Shown here one piece after another: positions 7,006-13,385 of a stretch of 16,762 nt of DNA. The notes beneath the pieces are model-generated. The model had not been told where the DNA came from, did no database searches, and saw only the letters and a program-made list of their open reading frames with translations. Numbering within the stretch: the stretch's first letter is position 1; every line of letters starts with the position of its first letter. The position numbers and the translations under genes are program-made. The stretch covers positions 1 through 16,762 of the forward strand of contig CAMLDY010000052.1 in the NCBI GenBank assembly GCA_946478895.1. The letters run 5' to 3'. The DNA comes from an uncultured Gemmatimonadota bacterium (GTDB taxonomy: Bacteria > Gemmatimonadota > Gemmatimonadetes > Gemmatimonadales > Gemmatimonadaceae).

Positions 7006-8235
7006 CTAGACCCCGGTGCTGCCGGCCACGTCTGCAGCCGAACCGTTGAGAGATTTCATCACCGCCGCCCTGATCTCCGCCACCGGGCGCTCGGTCTCCT
7101 CGGCGACCTGACGCAGATCGTCGAATTCCGGCTTCGCGCGGTGCGAGCCGTCGGGAAGCGTCGCGACCTTGACGCGTATGTCGCGTCCGTCGAAGCGCAC
7201 CAGCTTCGATTCGCGCTGCAGTGCGCTCCGCACCACGTCGAAAGTCTTTACGCCGATAGTGGTGAAGTGCTGAAAGACTTTTTCCTCGAGTCGAGCGAGA
7301 TCCGAAGCCTGCACCAGCGCTTCGACGCGTGTCCCCAGCCGACCCTTCTTCATCGTCGTGTGCAACAGCACGACATCGAGAGCGCCCTCGGCGCGAAGGA
7401 CGTCGGCCGCTCCCGCCAGCTCCTCCGGAGACATGTCGTCGATGTCGGCGCTCAGCACGTGCAGATGCTCGGTATGCACGTGCTCATGATGGTGATGGTG
7501 ATGATCATGTTGCTCGGCGGTGGACTCGCCGAGGATGATGCGCAGTGCGTTGAGCTGGCCCTTGATGTCACGGGTACCGGCTCCGTAGCCGCTGCGGCGC
7601 GGAATGTATTCATCGGGCGGCGCGCCGCGTGACAGCACGCGCACCAAGGCCGCTCCGGTCGGCGTAGTCAGCTCACCCGAGCCCGACGGGCCATGCCTGA
7701 CGTTGAAGCCCTCGAGCAGCCGTAGGGTTGCAGGGGCCGGAACGGGAAGGATTCCGTGCGCCGTTTTCACCGTGCCATCGCCGAGCGAGATCCGGGTGTT
7801 GTAGATGCGATCAATTCCCAGCTGTTCTACGCCCCAGATCGATCCGATTACATCGAGAATCGCATCGACGGCGCCGACTTCGTGCAGGTGCAGCTCGTCG
7901 GGCGCTACTCCGTGAATTGCCGCCTCGATGGAAGCGATCGCCTCGAATGCCTGGTGCGCGAGGCGCGCGACTTTTTCCGGGATCTCCACGGCGTCGATCA
8001 GGCGGTGGATCTCGGACACCGCGCGCCCGTGTGGCTGGGGCGGAATGTCAAAATCGACTTTCATGCAGTGCACTGCCGACCGCTGGACGTCGGCGATTCG
8101 CACGCCAACGCCGTCGAGCCCAAGCGTCGCGGGCAGACGCTCGAGCCAGGGGCGGTCAAGACCGACGTCAATGAGCGCACCGATGAACATGTCGCCGGCG
8201 ATTCCGCTCGCCGGATCGAGAACCGCGATCTTCAT
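7006..8235 (-). CDS. larC: LarC, CTP-dependent nickel insertion cyclometallase
   Basis: LarC inserts nickel into the pincer precursor in a CTP-dependent reaction, finishing the cofactor of lactate racemase LarA and relatives. The 409-residue protein has the family N-terminus (SGIAGDMFIGALIDVG, about 10-25), DELHLHEVGAVDAILDVIGS, SLGDGTVKTAHGILPVPAPAT, GELTTPTGAAL, and a C-terminal half with LSADIDDMSPEEL and MKKGRLGTRVEAL. In L. plantarum larC is split by a programmed frameshift; here it is one uninterrupted frame. A striking His-rich segment (243-259, 11 histidines in 17 residues) sits between the halves and may bind nickel. ATG at 8235 is first in the operon; no strong Shine-Dalgarno is visible. 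It diverges from the flavoprotein gene at 8351. Confidence 0.95.
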   Translation of the reverse strand: MKIAVLDPASGIAGDMFIGALIDVGLDRPWLERLPATLGLDGVGVRIADVQRSAVHCMKVDFDIPPQPHGRAVSEIHRLIDAVEIPEKVARLAHQAFEAIASIEAAIHGVAPDELHLHEVGAVDAILDVIGSIWGVEQLGIDRIYNTRISLGDGTVKTAHGILPVPAPATLRLLEGFNVRHGPSGSGELTTPTGAALVRVLSRGAPPDEYIPRRSGYGAGTRDIKGQLNALRIILGESTAEQHDHHHHHHEHVHTEHLHVLSADIDDMSPEELAGAADVLRAEGALDVVLLHTTMKKGRLGTRVEALVQASDLARLEEKVFQHFTTIGVKTFDVVRSALQRESKLVRFDGRDIRVKVATLPDGSHRAKPEFDDLRQVAEETERPVAEIRAAVMKSLNGSAADVAGSTGV

Positions 8236-8350
8236 GTGAACGAAGTGGAAGAAATCGACATCAGGTGTGACGAGGCATGTCGCGCACCACTCTCGATTAA
8301 TCTAATTCCGCGCTGAGTGCGGGGAATCGAATTTGCACCCCGCGGATCCC
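8236..8350. promoter_or_regulatory. Divergent intergenic region between larC and the flavoprotein gene
   Basis: This 115-base region must hold the promoters of the lar operon (leftward) and of the flavoprotein gene (rightward). An AT-rich patch at about 8294-8306 (GATTAATCTAAT) is the best place for -10 elements on either strand. A perfect 6-bp stem GCGGGG/CCCCGC (8319-8324 with 8338-8343, 13-base loop) lies just upstream of the rightward ATG. I cannot name a regulator or a clear -35. Confidence 0.4.
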
Positions 8351-9283
8351 ATGACACCACGCTATGATGTCGTCGTCGTCGGCGGCGGCCCGGCCGGACT
8401 TTGCGCAGCGCTCTGGTTGGCGCGCTATCTACATAAAGTTGTCGTCGTCGATTCCGGCGATCCCCGAAACTGGGAAACCCGCGGCATCAACGGATATCTC
8501 GGTCATCAGGGCATCCGCTCGCCCGAGCTCCGCGCCATCGGCCGTGACGAATGCGCTCGATACGGAGTGGAGTTCATCGGTGGCATCGTCGATCAGGCGA
8601 TCAACGAGACCGGCGAGCTTTTCGCGATATGCCTGCGCGGCGGGACGACGATCGAGGCCCGGCGCATTCTGCTGGCGATCGGAATCAAGGATGTCTGGCC
8701 GCCCATTCCCGGCCTCGACGCATGTTACGGAGAGACTGTCCACGTCTGTCCCGATTGTGATGGCTACGAAACGCGTAACTGCAAGACCGTCGTCGTTGGC
8801 AAGGGCCGCAAAGCCGTCGGGATGGCGCTCGCGCTCACGACGTGGACCCGCGAGATCGTGATCTGCACCAACGGTGAGCCGCCGGACATGGAGCAGCAGC
8901 TGCTCGATCAGCTCAAAGCACTGAACATTCCAGTTCTGGATCAGCCGATCAAGTGCGTGCTGTCGAGGAACAAGGACATCTCGGGCATTGAGCTAGACGG
9001 CGGGATGTCGCTCGATTGCGAGCGCCTCTACTTCGCCATTGGCCAGTACCCCTCGGACGATCTCGGCGCGCAGCTCGGATGCAAGCGCGATGAGCTCGGC
9101 AGGCTCGTGATCGACGAACGCAATCACACATCGGTGATGAACGTGTTCGCTGCCGGCGACATTGCAGGCGGACCCCAGCTCGCTATCGCCGCCGCGGCGA
9201 GCGGGGCCATCGCCGCGGTTGCAATTCACGCATCGCTGTTGCCGGAAGGCCGAAAGCTTCCGCCTGTCCGGGCTAGTGCGTGA
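8351..9283 (+). CDS. Thioredoxin-reductase-like FAD/NAD(P)-dependent oxidoreductase
   Basis: A 310-residue flavoprotein of the low-molecular-weight thioredoxin reductase fold. The FAD-binding GGGPAG is at 11-16 after a run of valines; the redox pair is CPDCDGYE (C133, C136); a second nucleotide loop VVGKGRKA follows; the FAD end motif FAAGDIAGGPQLAIAAAASG is near 270-290. The CPDCDGYE form is typical of TrxB-like disulfide oxidoreductases rather than classical TrxB, and the second glycine loop is imperfect (GKGRKA), so NADPH use is not assured. I chose ATG 8351, which puts GGGPAG at the usual distance; an in-frame TTG at 8333 has GGA seven bases upstream and would add six residues. It converges on the PDZ gene with a six-base gap. 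Confidence 0.9.
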   Translation: MTPRYDVVVVGGGPAGLCAALWLARYLHKVVVVDSGDPRNWETRGINGYLGHQGIRSPELRAIGRDECARYGVEFIGGIVDQAINETGELFAICLRGGTTIEARRILLAIGIKDVWPPIPGLDACYGETVHVCPDCDGYETRNCKTVVVGKGRKAVGMALALTTWTREIVICTNGEPPDMEQQLLDQLKALNIPVLDQPIKCVLSRNKDISGIELDGGMSLDCERLYFAIGQYPSDDLGAQLGCKRDELGRLVIDERNHTSVMNVFAAGDIAGGPQLAIAAAASGAIAAVAIHASLLPEGRKLPPVRASA

Positions 9284-9289
9284 GCGCGC

Positions 9290-10135
9290 CTACCAGTGCA
9301 GAGTAACGGTCTGGAGCTTGTTCTTGCGCAGAACCTGAAGGACGATTTCCTGGTCGGTTTCGTCGGCGGTCTTGATCGCCTGTACCAGATCGATGGGGTT
9401 GTCGATCTTGACCGCGTCGGCTCTGACCACCACATCGCCCCCCCGCAGTCCGGCAAGGCGTGCCGGTGATCCCTCGCTGACGCTGGTCACGAAGACTCCT
9501 TCCGGCTTGACGCCCAGGGTCTCGCACAAATCGGGGTTGAGCGCGGTGAATTCTGCTCCGGCAAATGGATAGACCCCGCCGCCCATGCCGAGCGCGGGCG
9601 GTAGCACCACCATCGGCTTGGGCGAAGGCATGCGTGCGCGCACCAAACCTGTACCCATGGATCCGGTGCGCTGCTCCATGATCTCGGGCATCGTCAGCTC
9701 GACCACCAGGTTCTGGTCCCAGTCCTTGGGCCGGCGGCCGAGCACCCCCCTCACCACTCTGGTCTTGTCGTTGCGACGCACTCGGAGCACGAACGGTGAG
9801 CCGACCTTCAGCCATTTGATCAGCTGCACCGAGCCGCCGCGCATGTCATGCGCGTTGAAGGAGAGCAGGACATCGCCCGGCTGCACTCCCGCCTTCGACG
9901 CCGGCGACCCGGGCTCGACCTGGGTGATCACCGGGTAGGAGTCGAAGAAAGCGTTACCGCGCTCGTCGATCATCGCCTGATCGGACAGCCGCACACCGAA
10001 CCATCCGGTCGGTGCCTGCACGATGGTTCGTGTCTTGGTTTCCTGCGCTCCGAGTGGGAGCGCGAACATGCCGATCACCGCCAGAGCGAGTGTTCCCGGC
10101 GCGCCGAGCGCGAATGATCTCATGCGTCTCACCAT
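9290..10135 (-). CDS. Exported protein with two PDZ domains, no protease domain
   Basis: A 281-residue protein with an N-terminal signal peptide (basic RRMR, hydrophobic about 8-28, likely cleavage after LGA at 30). PDZ domain 1 spans about 44-132 (ITQVEPGSPASKAGVQPGDVLLSF) and PDZ domain 2 about 190-280 (FVTSVSEGSPARLAGLRGGDVVVRAD). There is no trypsin-like or metalloprotease catalytic segment, so it is not DegP or RseP; it is more likely a periplasmic peptide-binding or sensing protein. It starts two bases after the stop of the putative anti-sigma gene, and so belongs to the sigma operon. An in-frame ATG at 10123 with GGTGA upstream is an alternative start. A role in sensing misfolded envelope proteins is inference from RseB/DegS-like logic. 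Confidence 0.88.
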   Translation of the reverse strand: MVRRMRSFALGAPGTLALAVIGMFALPLGAQETKTRTIVQAPTGWFGVRLSDQAMIDERGNAFFDSYPVITQVEPGSPASKAGVQPGDVLLSFNAHDMRGGSVQLIKWLKVGSPFVLRVRRNDKTRVVRGVLGRRPKDWDQNLVVELTMPEIMEQRTGSMGTGLVRARMPSPKPMVVLPPALGMGGGVYPFAGAEFTALNPDLCETLGVKPEGVFVTSVSEGSPARLAGLRGGDVVVRADAVKIDNPIDLVQAIKTADETDQEIVLQVLRKNKLQTVTLHW

Positions 10136-10137
10136 CT

Positions 10138-10758
10138 CTAGAATCCCTTCAAGACGACCGGTCGGGCGACCATCTGCTCGGTCGCGACACGCGCGCCCAT
10201 GGTCGCGAGGTAGTACTGGTTGATGACCGGATCGTGCGGCGCCGTCTGGAGCGCCCGCTCCGTCGCGTTCACGATCTTGTCCAGCGCCTCGGCGCGAGCT
10301 GCATAGATGGCGAGGCTATCGCGGGTGCCGCTGGAAGCGTTGTTGGCGGCGAGGAAGCGAGAGGCGCGCTGATAGTCGGTGAGCGCGCGGTTGAGCGCGG
10401 CGGATGCTTCCTCGACGGAGCCGAACCCAAGGGTGGTCGAGCTGGCAGGGGCGGCGACGGCGGCGGGCGAGTCTGTTGCCGGAGAAACGGCTTCGTTGCT
10501 GGCGACGATCGGGGCAGAGCTCGGAAGCGCGATCGTAGTGCGTCCAATCGCGATCCCACCCACCAGGATCAGAACCGCTGCCGCTGCCTGGAGCCACGGC
10601 TGCGCCGACCCCCAGATCCGGTTTGCGTCCGATTCGCGAAGCAATCCCTCTTCGCGCGCTCGCGCAGCGATGGTGCGCCATTCGTTTAGCGGCGCGGACT
10701 CCCGCAACCGCTCGCGGTCGATCATCTCGTCGAGTTGGTCTTCAGACAGCTGCGACAT
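10138..10758 (-). CDS. Single-TM protein, putative anti-sigma factor
   Basis: A 206-residue protein with a cytoplasmic-looking N-terminus (1-53, acidic start SEDQLDEMIDRERLRE), one transmembrane helix at about 55-72 (WLQAAAAVLILVGGIAIG) and a long extracytoplasmic part with an Ala/Pro/Ser-rich spacer (about 80-108) and a helical domain (about 113-190). The layout and the 17-base overlap with the ECF sigma gene point to an anti-sigma factor. The HxxxCxxC zinc motif of ZAS-type anti-sigma factors is absent, and I recognise no named family, so the function is inferred from topology and position. A purine-rich GGGAAGGGGAAGGGAC upstream of the ATG gives a strong ribosome site inside the sigma gene. 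Confidence 0.85.
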   Translation of the reverse strand: MSQLSEDQLDEMIDRERLRESAPLNEWRTIAARAREEGLLRESDANRIWGSAQPWLQAAAAVLILVGGIAIGRTTIALPSSAPIVASNEAVSPATDSPAAVAAPASSTTLGFGSVEEASAALNRALTDYQRASRFLAANNASSGTRDSLAIYAARAEALDKIVNATERALQTAPHDPVINQYYLATMGARVATEQMVARPVVLKGF

Positions 10759-11320
10759 GTCCCTTCCCCTTCCCAGCTACAGTTGGTGTTTCATCCACTA
10801 AGTGCGCCAGCAGCTTTCGCAGCTTGGCGCGCGCCTTGAACAGTTGCGATTTCGATCCGCCCGGAGTGATTCCGAGCTCCTCGCCGATCTCCCCGTGCGT
10901 GTATCCCTCTATGTCGTGCAGCACGAACACCGCTCTTGCCCCCGGCGACAGCTTGCTCATCGCCTGCTCGATCGACTCCGCCATGAAGGTCCGGTCGGAA
11001 TCCATCTCGGTCATCGCGGAATCGTCTTCGATGTCCGTTTCGATCTTCGCGAGGCGCCGGATCTTGCGCAACGCATTGAGTGTCCTGTTGACCGCGATCC
11101 GATGGGCCCATGTTCCGAACTGCGAATCTCCCCGATAGCTTGGCAGAGCCCTGAAGATCTGCATCCAGACCTCCTGCGAGATGTCGGCGGCCAGCTCGGC
11201 GTCTCCGCACAGCCTGCGCACGACCGCGTCGATGTGGGGTGCGTGCTGCGACCAAAGCCGCTGCAACGCCCTCTCATCGCCAGCTATTGCACGCTTGAGG
11301 TCGAGCTGATCGAATGGCAT
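10742..11320 (-). CDS. ECF-family RNA polymerase sigma factor
   Basis: A 192-residue sigma-70 factor of the extracytoplasmic-function class, with only regions 2 and 4. Region 2 is near 10-85 with DISQEVWMQIFRALPSYRG followed by FGTWAHRIAVNRTLN (promoter -10 recognition); region 4 is near 125-175 with LSPGARAVFVLHDIEGYTH and the helix-turn-helix GEIGEELGITPGGSKSQLFKAR (shown here in part). I chose ATG 11320, which has AAGAG six bases upstream; in-frame GTG codons at 11344 and 11341 would add eight or seven residues. It heads an operon with the putative anti-sigma and PDZ genes and overlaps the former by 17 bases. The tandem repeats upstream suggest self-regulation, not shown. Confidence 0.94.
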   Translation of the reverse strand: MPFDQLDLKRAIAGDERALQRLWSQHAPHIDAVVRRLCGDAELAADISQEVWMQIFRALPSYRGDSQFGTWAHRIAVNRTLNALRKIRRLAKIETDIEDDSAMTEMDSDRTFMAESIEQAMSKLSPGARAVFVLHDIEGYTHGEIGEELGITPGGSKSQLFKARAKLRKLLAHLVDETPTVAGKGKGHVAAV

Positions 11321-11353
11321 CTCGGACTCTTGTTTAGTCACCACACACCTATC

Positions 11354-11396
11354 GGAAGTTTCCTCTGGGAAGTTTCCTCCACAGCGAAAATTCCTC
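11354..11396 (-). repeat. Tandem GGAAACTTCC repeats upstream of the sigma gene
   Basis: Read on the minus strand, GAGGAAACTTCC occurs twice exactly (11368-11379 and 11354-11365; 14-base period), preceded by a degenerate third copy (11385-11396, 9 of 12 matching). Each copy is nearly palindromic (GGAA-AC-TTCC) and resembles the GGAAC(TT) -35 element recognised by many ECF sigma factors. If GGAAACTT of the middle copy (11377-11370) is a -35, a 16-base spacer leads to CGATAGG near 11353 and a transcript that would support the ATG start at 11320. It could instead be an operator. Confidence 0.65.
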
Positions 11397-11484
11397 TTGA
11401 AAAGCGGTGACTTTAGCCTTAAGGAATCGTTTGCAAAACGTACCGTTCACCGTGCCGCTGAAAAGTTGTTCCAGGTCCCTGGCC

Positions 11485-11513
11485 GGAACTTCGGATCTTG
11501 CGACCTGTATAAA
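11485..11513 (+). promoter_or_regulatory. Candidate ECF-type promoter of the serine hydrolase gene
   Basis: GGAACTT at 11485-11491 matches the classical ECF sigma -35, followed by exactly 16 bases and TATAAA at 11508-11513. Transcription would begin near 11520, just before the AAGGAG ribosome site at 11526. The TATAAA resembles a housekeeping -10, so sigma-70 use is also possible. The neighbouring divergent ECF sigma gene makes control by that factor a reasonable guess. Confidence 0.5.
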
Positions 11514-11525
11514 CTAAGGTAGTCC

Positions 11526-11531
11526 AAGGAG
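11526..11531 (+). promoter_or_regulatory. Shine-Dalgarno AAGGAG that fixes a TTG start
   Basis: AAGGAG is followed after six bases by TTG at 11538. An in-frame TAG at 11520-11522 closes the frame just upstream and there is no ATG or GTG in between, so the TTG is the only start that uses this strong site. Confidence 0.75.
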
Positions 11532-11537
11532 TTAGCG

Positions 11538-12893
11538 TTGCTCAGAGTTATTCTCACTGCGCTGACGGTGACCCGGGCCGGCGAAGGCCTCCCGGTCAAG
11601 TCACCGACAGAAGTAGGCATGTCCAGCACCCGTCTCGCTGCGATCGAGCGCGTCGTTGAGCGCGGCATCAAGGCAGGCGGATATCCCGGCGCGGCCGTCA
11701 TCGTCGGCAGAAAGGGCGCGGCGGTCTTTGAGAAAGGCTTTGGCAGACTGTCCTGGAGCGAGACAAGCACTCCCGTCGATGCCCAGCGCACCATCTACGA
11801 CATCGCGTCACTGAGCAAGGTCGTCGGCACCACCACGGCGATTATGATCCTGTACGACGAAAAGAAAATCGGGCTCGACGACCCCGTCGTTAACTACCTC
11901 CCGACCTTCGGCGGCGGCGACAAGGACAAGGTCACCATCCGCGAGCTCCTGACCCACACCTCGGGATTACCCGCCGGCCGCGACATTTGGCGCATTGCCC
12001 AGACGCCGCTCGAGGCGCGCGCGCTCGTCCTGAGTACTCCCCTCGAGGGGCGCCCGGGTGCCCAGTACATCTACTCCGACCTTGGCGCCGACGTGCTTGG
12101 CCTGCTGGTCGAGGTAGTCTCCGGCGAGCCGCTCGACAAGTTCCTGAACCGCCGGGTCTTCGAGCCGCTAGGCATGAACGAGACGATGTACAGACCCGCC
12201 GATTCCCTGAAGTACCGGATCGCGCCGACCGAAGTCACGCCGCCGCGGGGCTACCCCCTGCGCGGCGAGGTCCACGACGAGAACGCCTACGCGCTCGGCG
12301 GAGTCGCGGGACACGCCGGCCTGTTCAGCACCGCTGCCGACCTCTCGGTCTTCGCTCAGATGATGCTCAATGGGGGCGAATACAACGGCGTCCAGATCGT
12401 CAGCAAGCCTACGGTCGATCTCTTCGTTTCCCGGGCGTTCGGCCACCGCGCCCTCGGCTGGGACACCGCCGAAGGCGACTATGGGTCCGGCAGATACCTT
12501 GGACCGACCGCGTACGGCCACACCGGCTTCACCGGCACATCGATGTGGATCGATCCGGAGCGCGAGATGTTCGTCATCCTGCTCACCAATCGCGTCCACG
12601 CTGCCCGCGCGCTGCGTCCGGCGAAGGTCATCTCCGACGTTCGCGCGGATCTCTCCGATGCCGCGGTTCTGTCGGTTCTCGACGGACCCAAGGTGGTGAG
12701 GGTGTCGAAGACCTTCCGCGCCGACCGAGAGGTGGGCTGGAATCCGCCGCCGCCATCCAGGCGCCGGCACGCTACCTCCAGGCATCACAGCATCGCCAGC
12801 GCGTCGGCGAGGAGACGCGCCAGCTCCGCGAAGAAGAGCTCGTCAAGTAAGAAGAAGACGACCGCCAGAAAGAGCTCGAAGACTCACCACTAA
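11538..12893 (+). CDS. Beta-lactamase-fold serine hydrolase (class C/EstB-like) with a basic C-terminal tail
   Basis: A 451-residue penicillin-binding-protein-like hydrolase. The catalytic SxxK is S91-L-S-K94 in YDIASLSK; the second motif is Y179-S-D181 (YIYSD), where class C enzymes have YxN; the third is H328-T-G330 (YGHTGFTGT). LLTHTSGLP (137-145) and GGVAGHAGLFST are typical of this esterase/peptidase group, which is not necessarily resistance-related. Residues about 405-451 form a Lys/Ser/Arg/His low-complexity tail outside the fold. The N-terminus (MLRVILTALTVTRAGEG) looks like a short or decayed signal peptide, so localisation is unclear. The TTG start is fixed by AAGGAG at 11526. A strong terminator follows. 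Divergent from the ECF sigma operon and probably part of its response. Confidence 0.92.
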   Translation: MLRVILTALTVTRAGEGLPVKSPTEVGMSSTRLAAIERVVERGIKAGGYPGAAVIVGRKGAAVFEKGFGRLSWSETSTPVDAQRTIYDIASLSKVVGTTTAIMILYDEKKIGLDDPVVNYLPTFGGGDKDKVTIRELLTHTSGLPAGRDIWRIAQTPLEARALVLSTPLEGRPGAQYIYSDLGADVLGLLVEVVSGEPLDKFLNRRVFEPLGMNETMYRPADSLKYRIAPTEVTPPRGYPLRGEVHDENAYALGGVAGHAGLFSTAADLSVFAQMMLNGGEYNGVQIVSKPTVDLFVSRAFGHRALGWDTAEGDYGSGRYLGPTAYGHTGFTGTSMWIDPEREMFVILLTNRVHAARALRPAKVISDVRADLSDAAVLSVLDGPKVVRVSKTFRADREVGWNPPPPSRRRHATSRHHSIASASARRRASSAKKSSSSKKKTTARKSSKTHH

Positions 12894-12911
12894 GCAGGCC
12901 GAAAGAAAACA

Positions 12912-12945
12912 AGCGGGCGCCCCAAAAGGGCGCCCGCTCTTGTTT
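12912..12945 (+). terminator. Rho-independent terminator after the serine hydrolase gene
   Basis: A perfect 11-bp stem AGCGGGCGCCC (12912-12922) with GGGCGCCCGCT (12928-12938), loop CAAAA, followed by a T-rich CTTGTTT tail. It is the clearest intrinsic terminator in the window and lies 18 bases after the TAA. An A-rich run upstream (GAAAGAAAACAA) could make it work in the other direction too, but no minus-strand gene ends here. Confidence 0.9.
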
Positions 12946-12994
12946 ATGCCGTGACGTCGAAGTGATTATTCGCTTATAGCAACAGGAATCCGCA

Positions 12995-13360
12995 ATGAGC
13001 GACGAAAACCAAACTGCATCCACCGCTCCAGCCGCCGAGGGGACGGCGCCAGCAACGACCGGGGTCGTCTCCGAGGACCAGGTCAAGCTTGCCCTGCGCA
13101 GGGTCAAGGATCCCGATCTTCAGCTCAACATCATGGATCTCGGCCTCGTCTACGGCATCACCGTGGATGGATCGACGGTGAAGGTGGACATGACGCTGAC
13201 TTCGCCCGGCTGTCCATCCGGCCCCGAGATCATGACCAACGCCGAGAAGGAGATAATGTCCATGCCCGGCGTTGAGAAAGTGGAGATGAACCTCGTCTGG
13301 ATGCCGTTCTGGACACCCGAGAAGATGGAGCCGAGGGTAAGGGCGTACCTGGGATTCTAG
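12995..13360 (+). CDS. SufT/MIP18 (DUF59) family Fe-S cluster assembly protein
   Basis: A 121-residue protein of the MIP18/DUF59 family, whose members (SufT, PaaD, the N-terminal domain of some Mrp/ApbC proteins) help assemble or deliver Fe-S clusters. After an Ala/Thr/Pro-rich disordered start (1-24) the family motifs are clear: DPDLQLNIMDLGLVYGI (39-55), TSPGCPSGPEI (69-79) with the conserved C73, and LVWMPFWTPEKM near the end. There is no P-loop ATPase, so it is a stand-alone DUF59 protein. AGGA lies seven bases before the ATG. It follows the terminator, so it needs its own promoter; TTGTTT (12940) and GATTAT (12964) with an 18-base spacer is a weak candidate. Clients might include QueG, but nothing shows this. 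Confidence 0.93.
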   Translation: MSDENQTASTAPAAEGTAPATTGVVSEDQVKLALRRVKDPDLQLNIMDLGLVYGITVDGSTVKVDMTLTSPGCPSGPEIMTNAEKEIMSMPGVEKVEMNLVWMPFWTPEKMEPRVRAYLGF

Positions 13361-13385
13361 CGGTCGGCGTCGCGTTGACTTTCGC

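Noticed and set aside
7440..7515. CAT/ATG-rich stretch considered as a microsatellite
   Set aside because: It is the codon image of the histidine run in LarC, in frame within an intact gene.
6160..7632. 490-codon open frame on the plus strand, opposite larE and larC
   Set aside because: It is the complement of two firmly identified genes, has Arg/His/Asp-biased composition and no recognisable domain; long antisense frames are expected at this GC content.
11428..11440. CGTTTGCAAAACG near-palindrome considered as an operator
   Set aside because: Short arms of five bases and no second copy; too weak to list as a site.
11987..12850. 287-codon open frame in another plus frame of the serine hydrolase gene
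   Set aside because: Arg/Pro/Gly-rich shadow without motifs, inside a gene with intact catalytic motifs.
11538..12893. Antibiotic-resistance class C beta-lactamase
   Set aside because: YSD replaces YxN and the sequence fits the EstB-like esterase/peptidase group; no evidence for resistance function.
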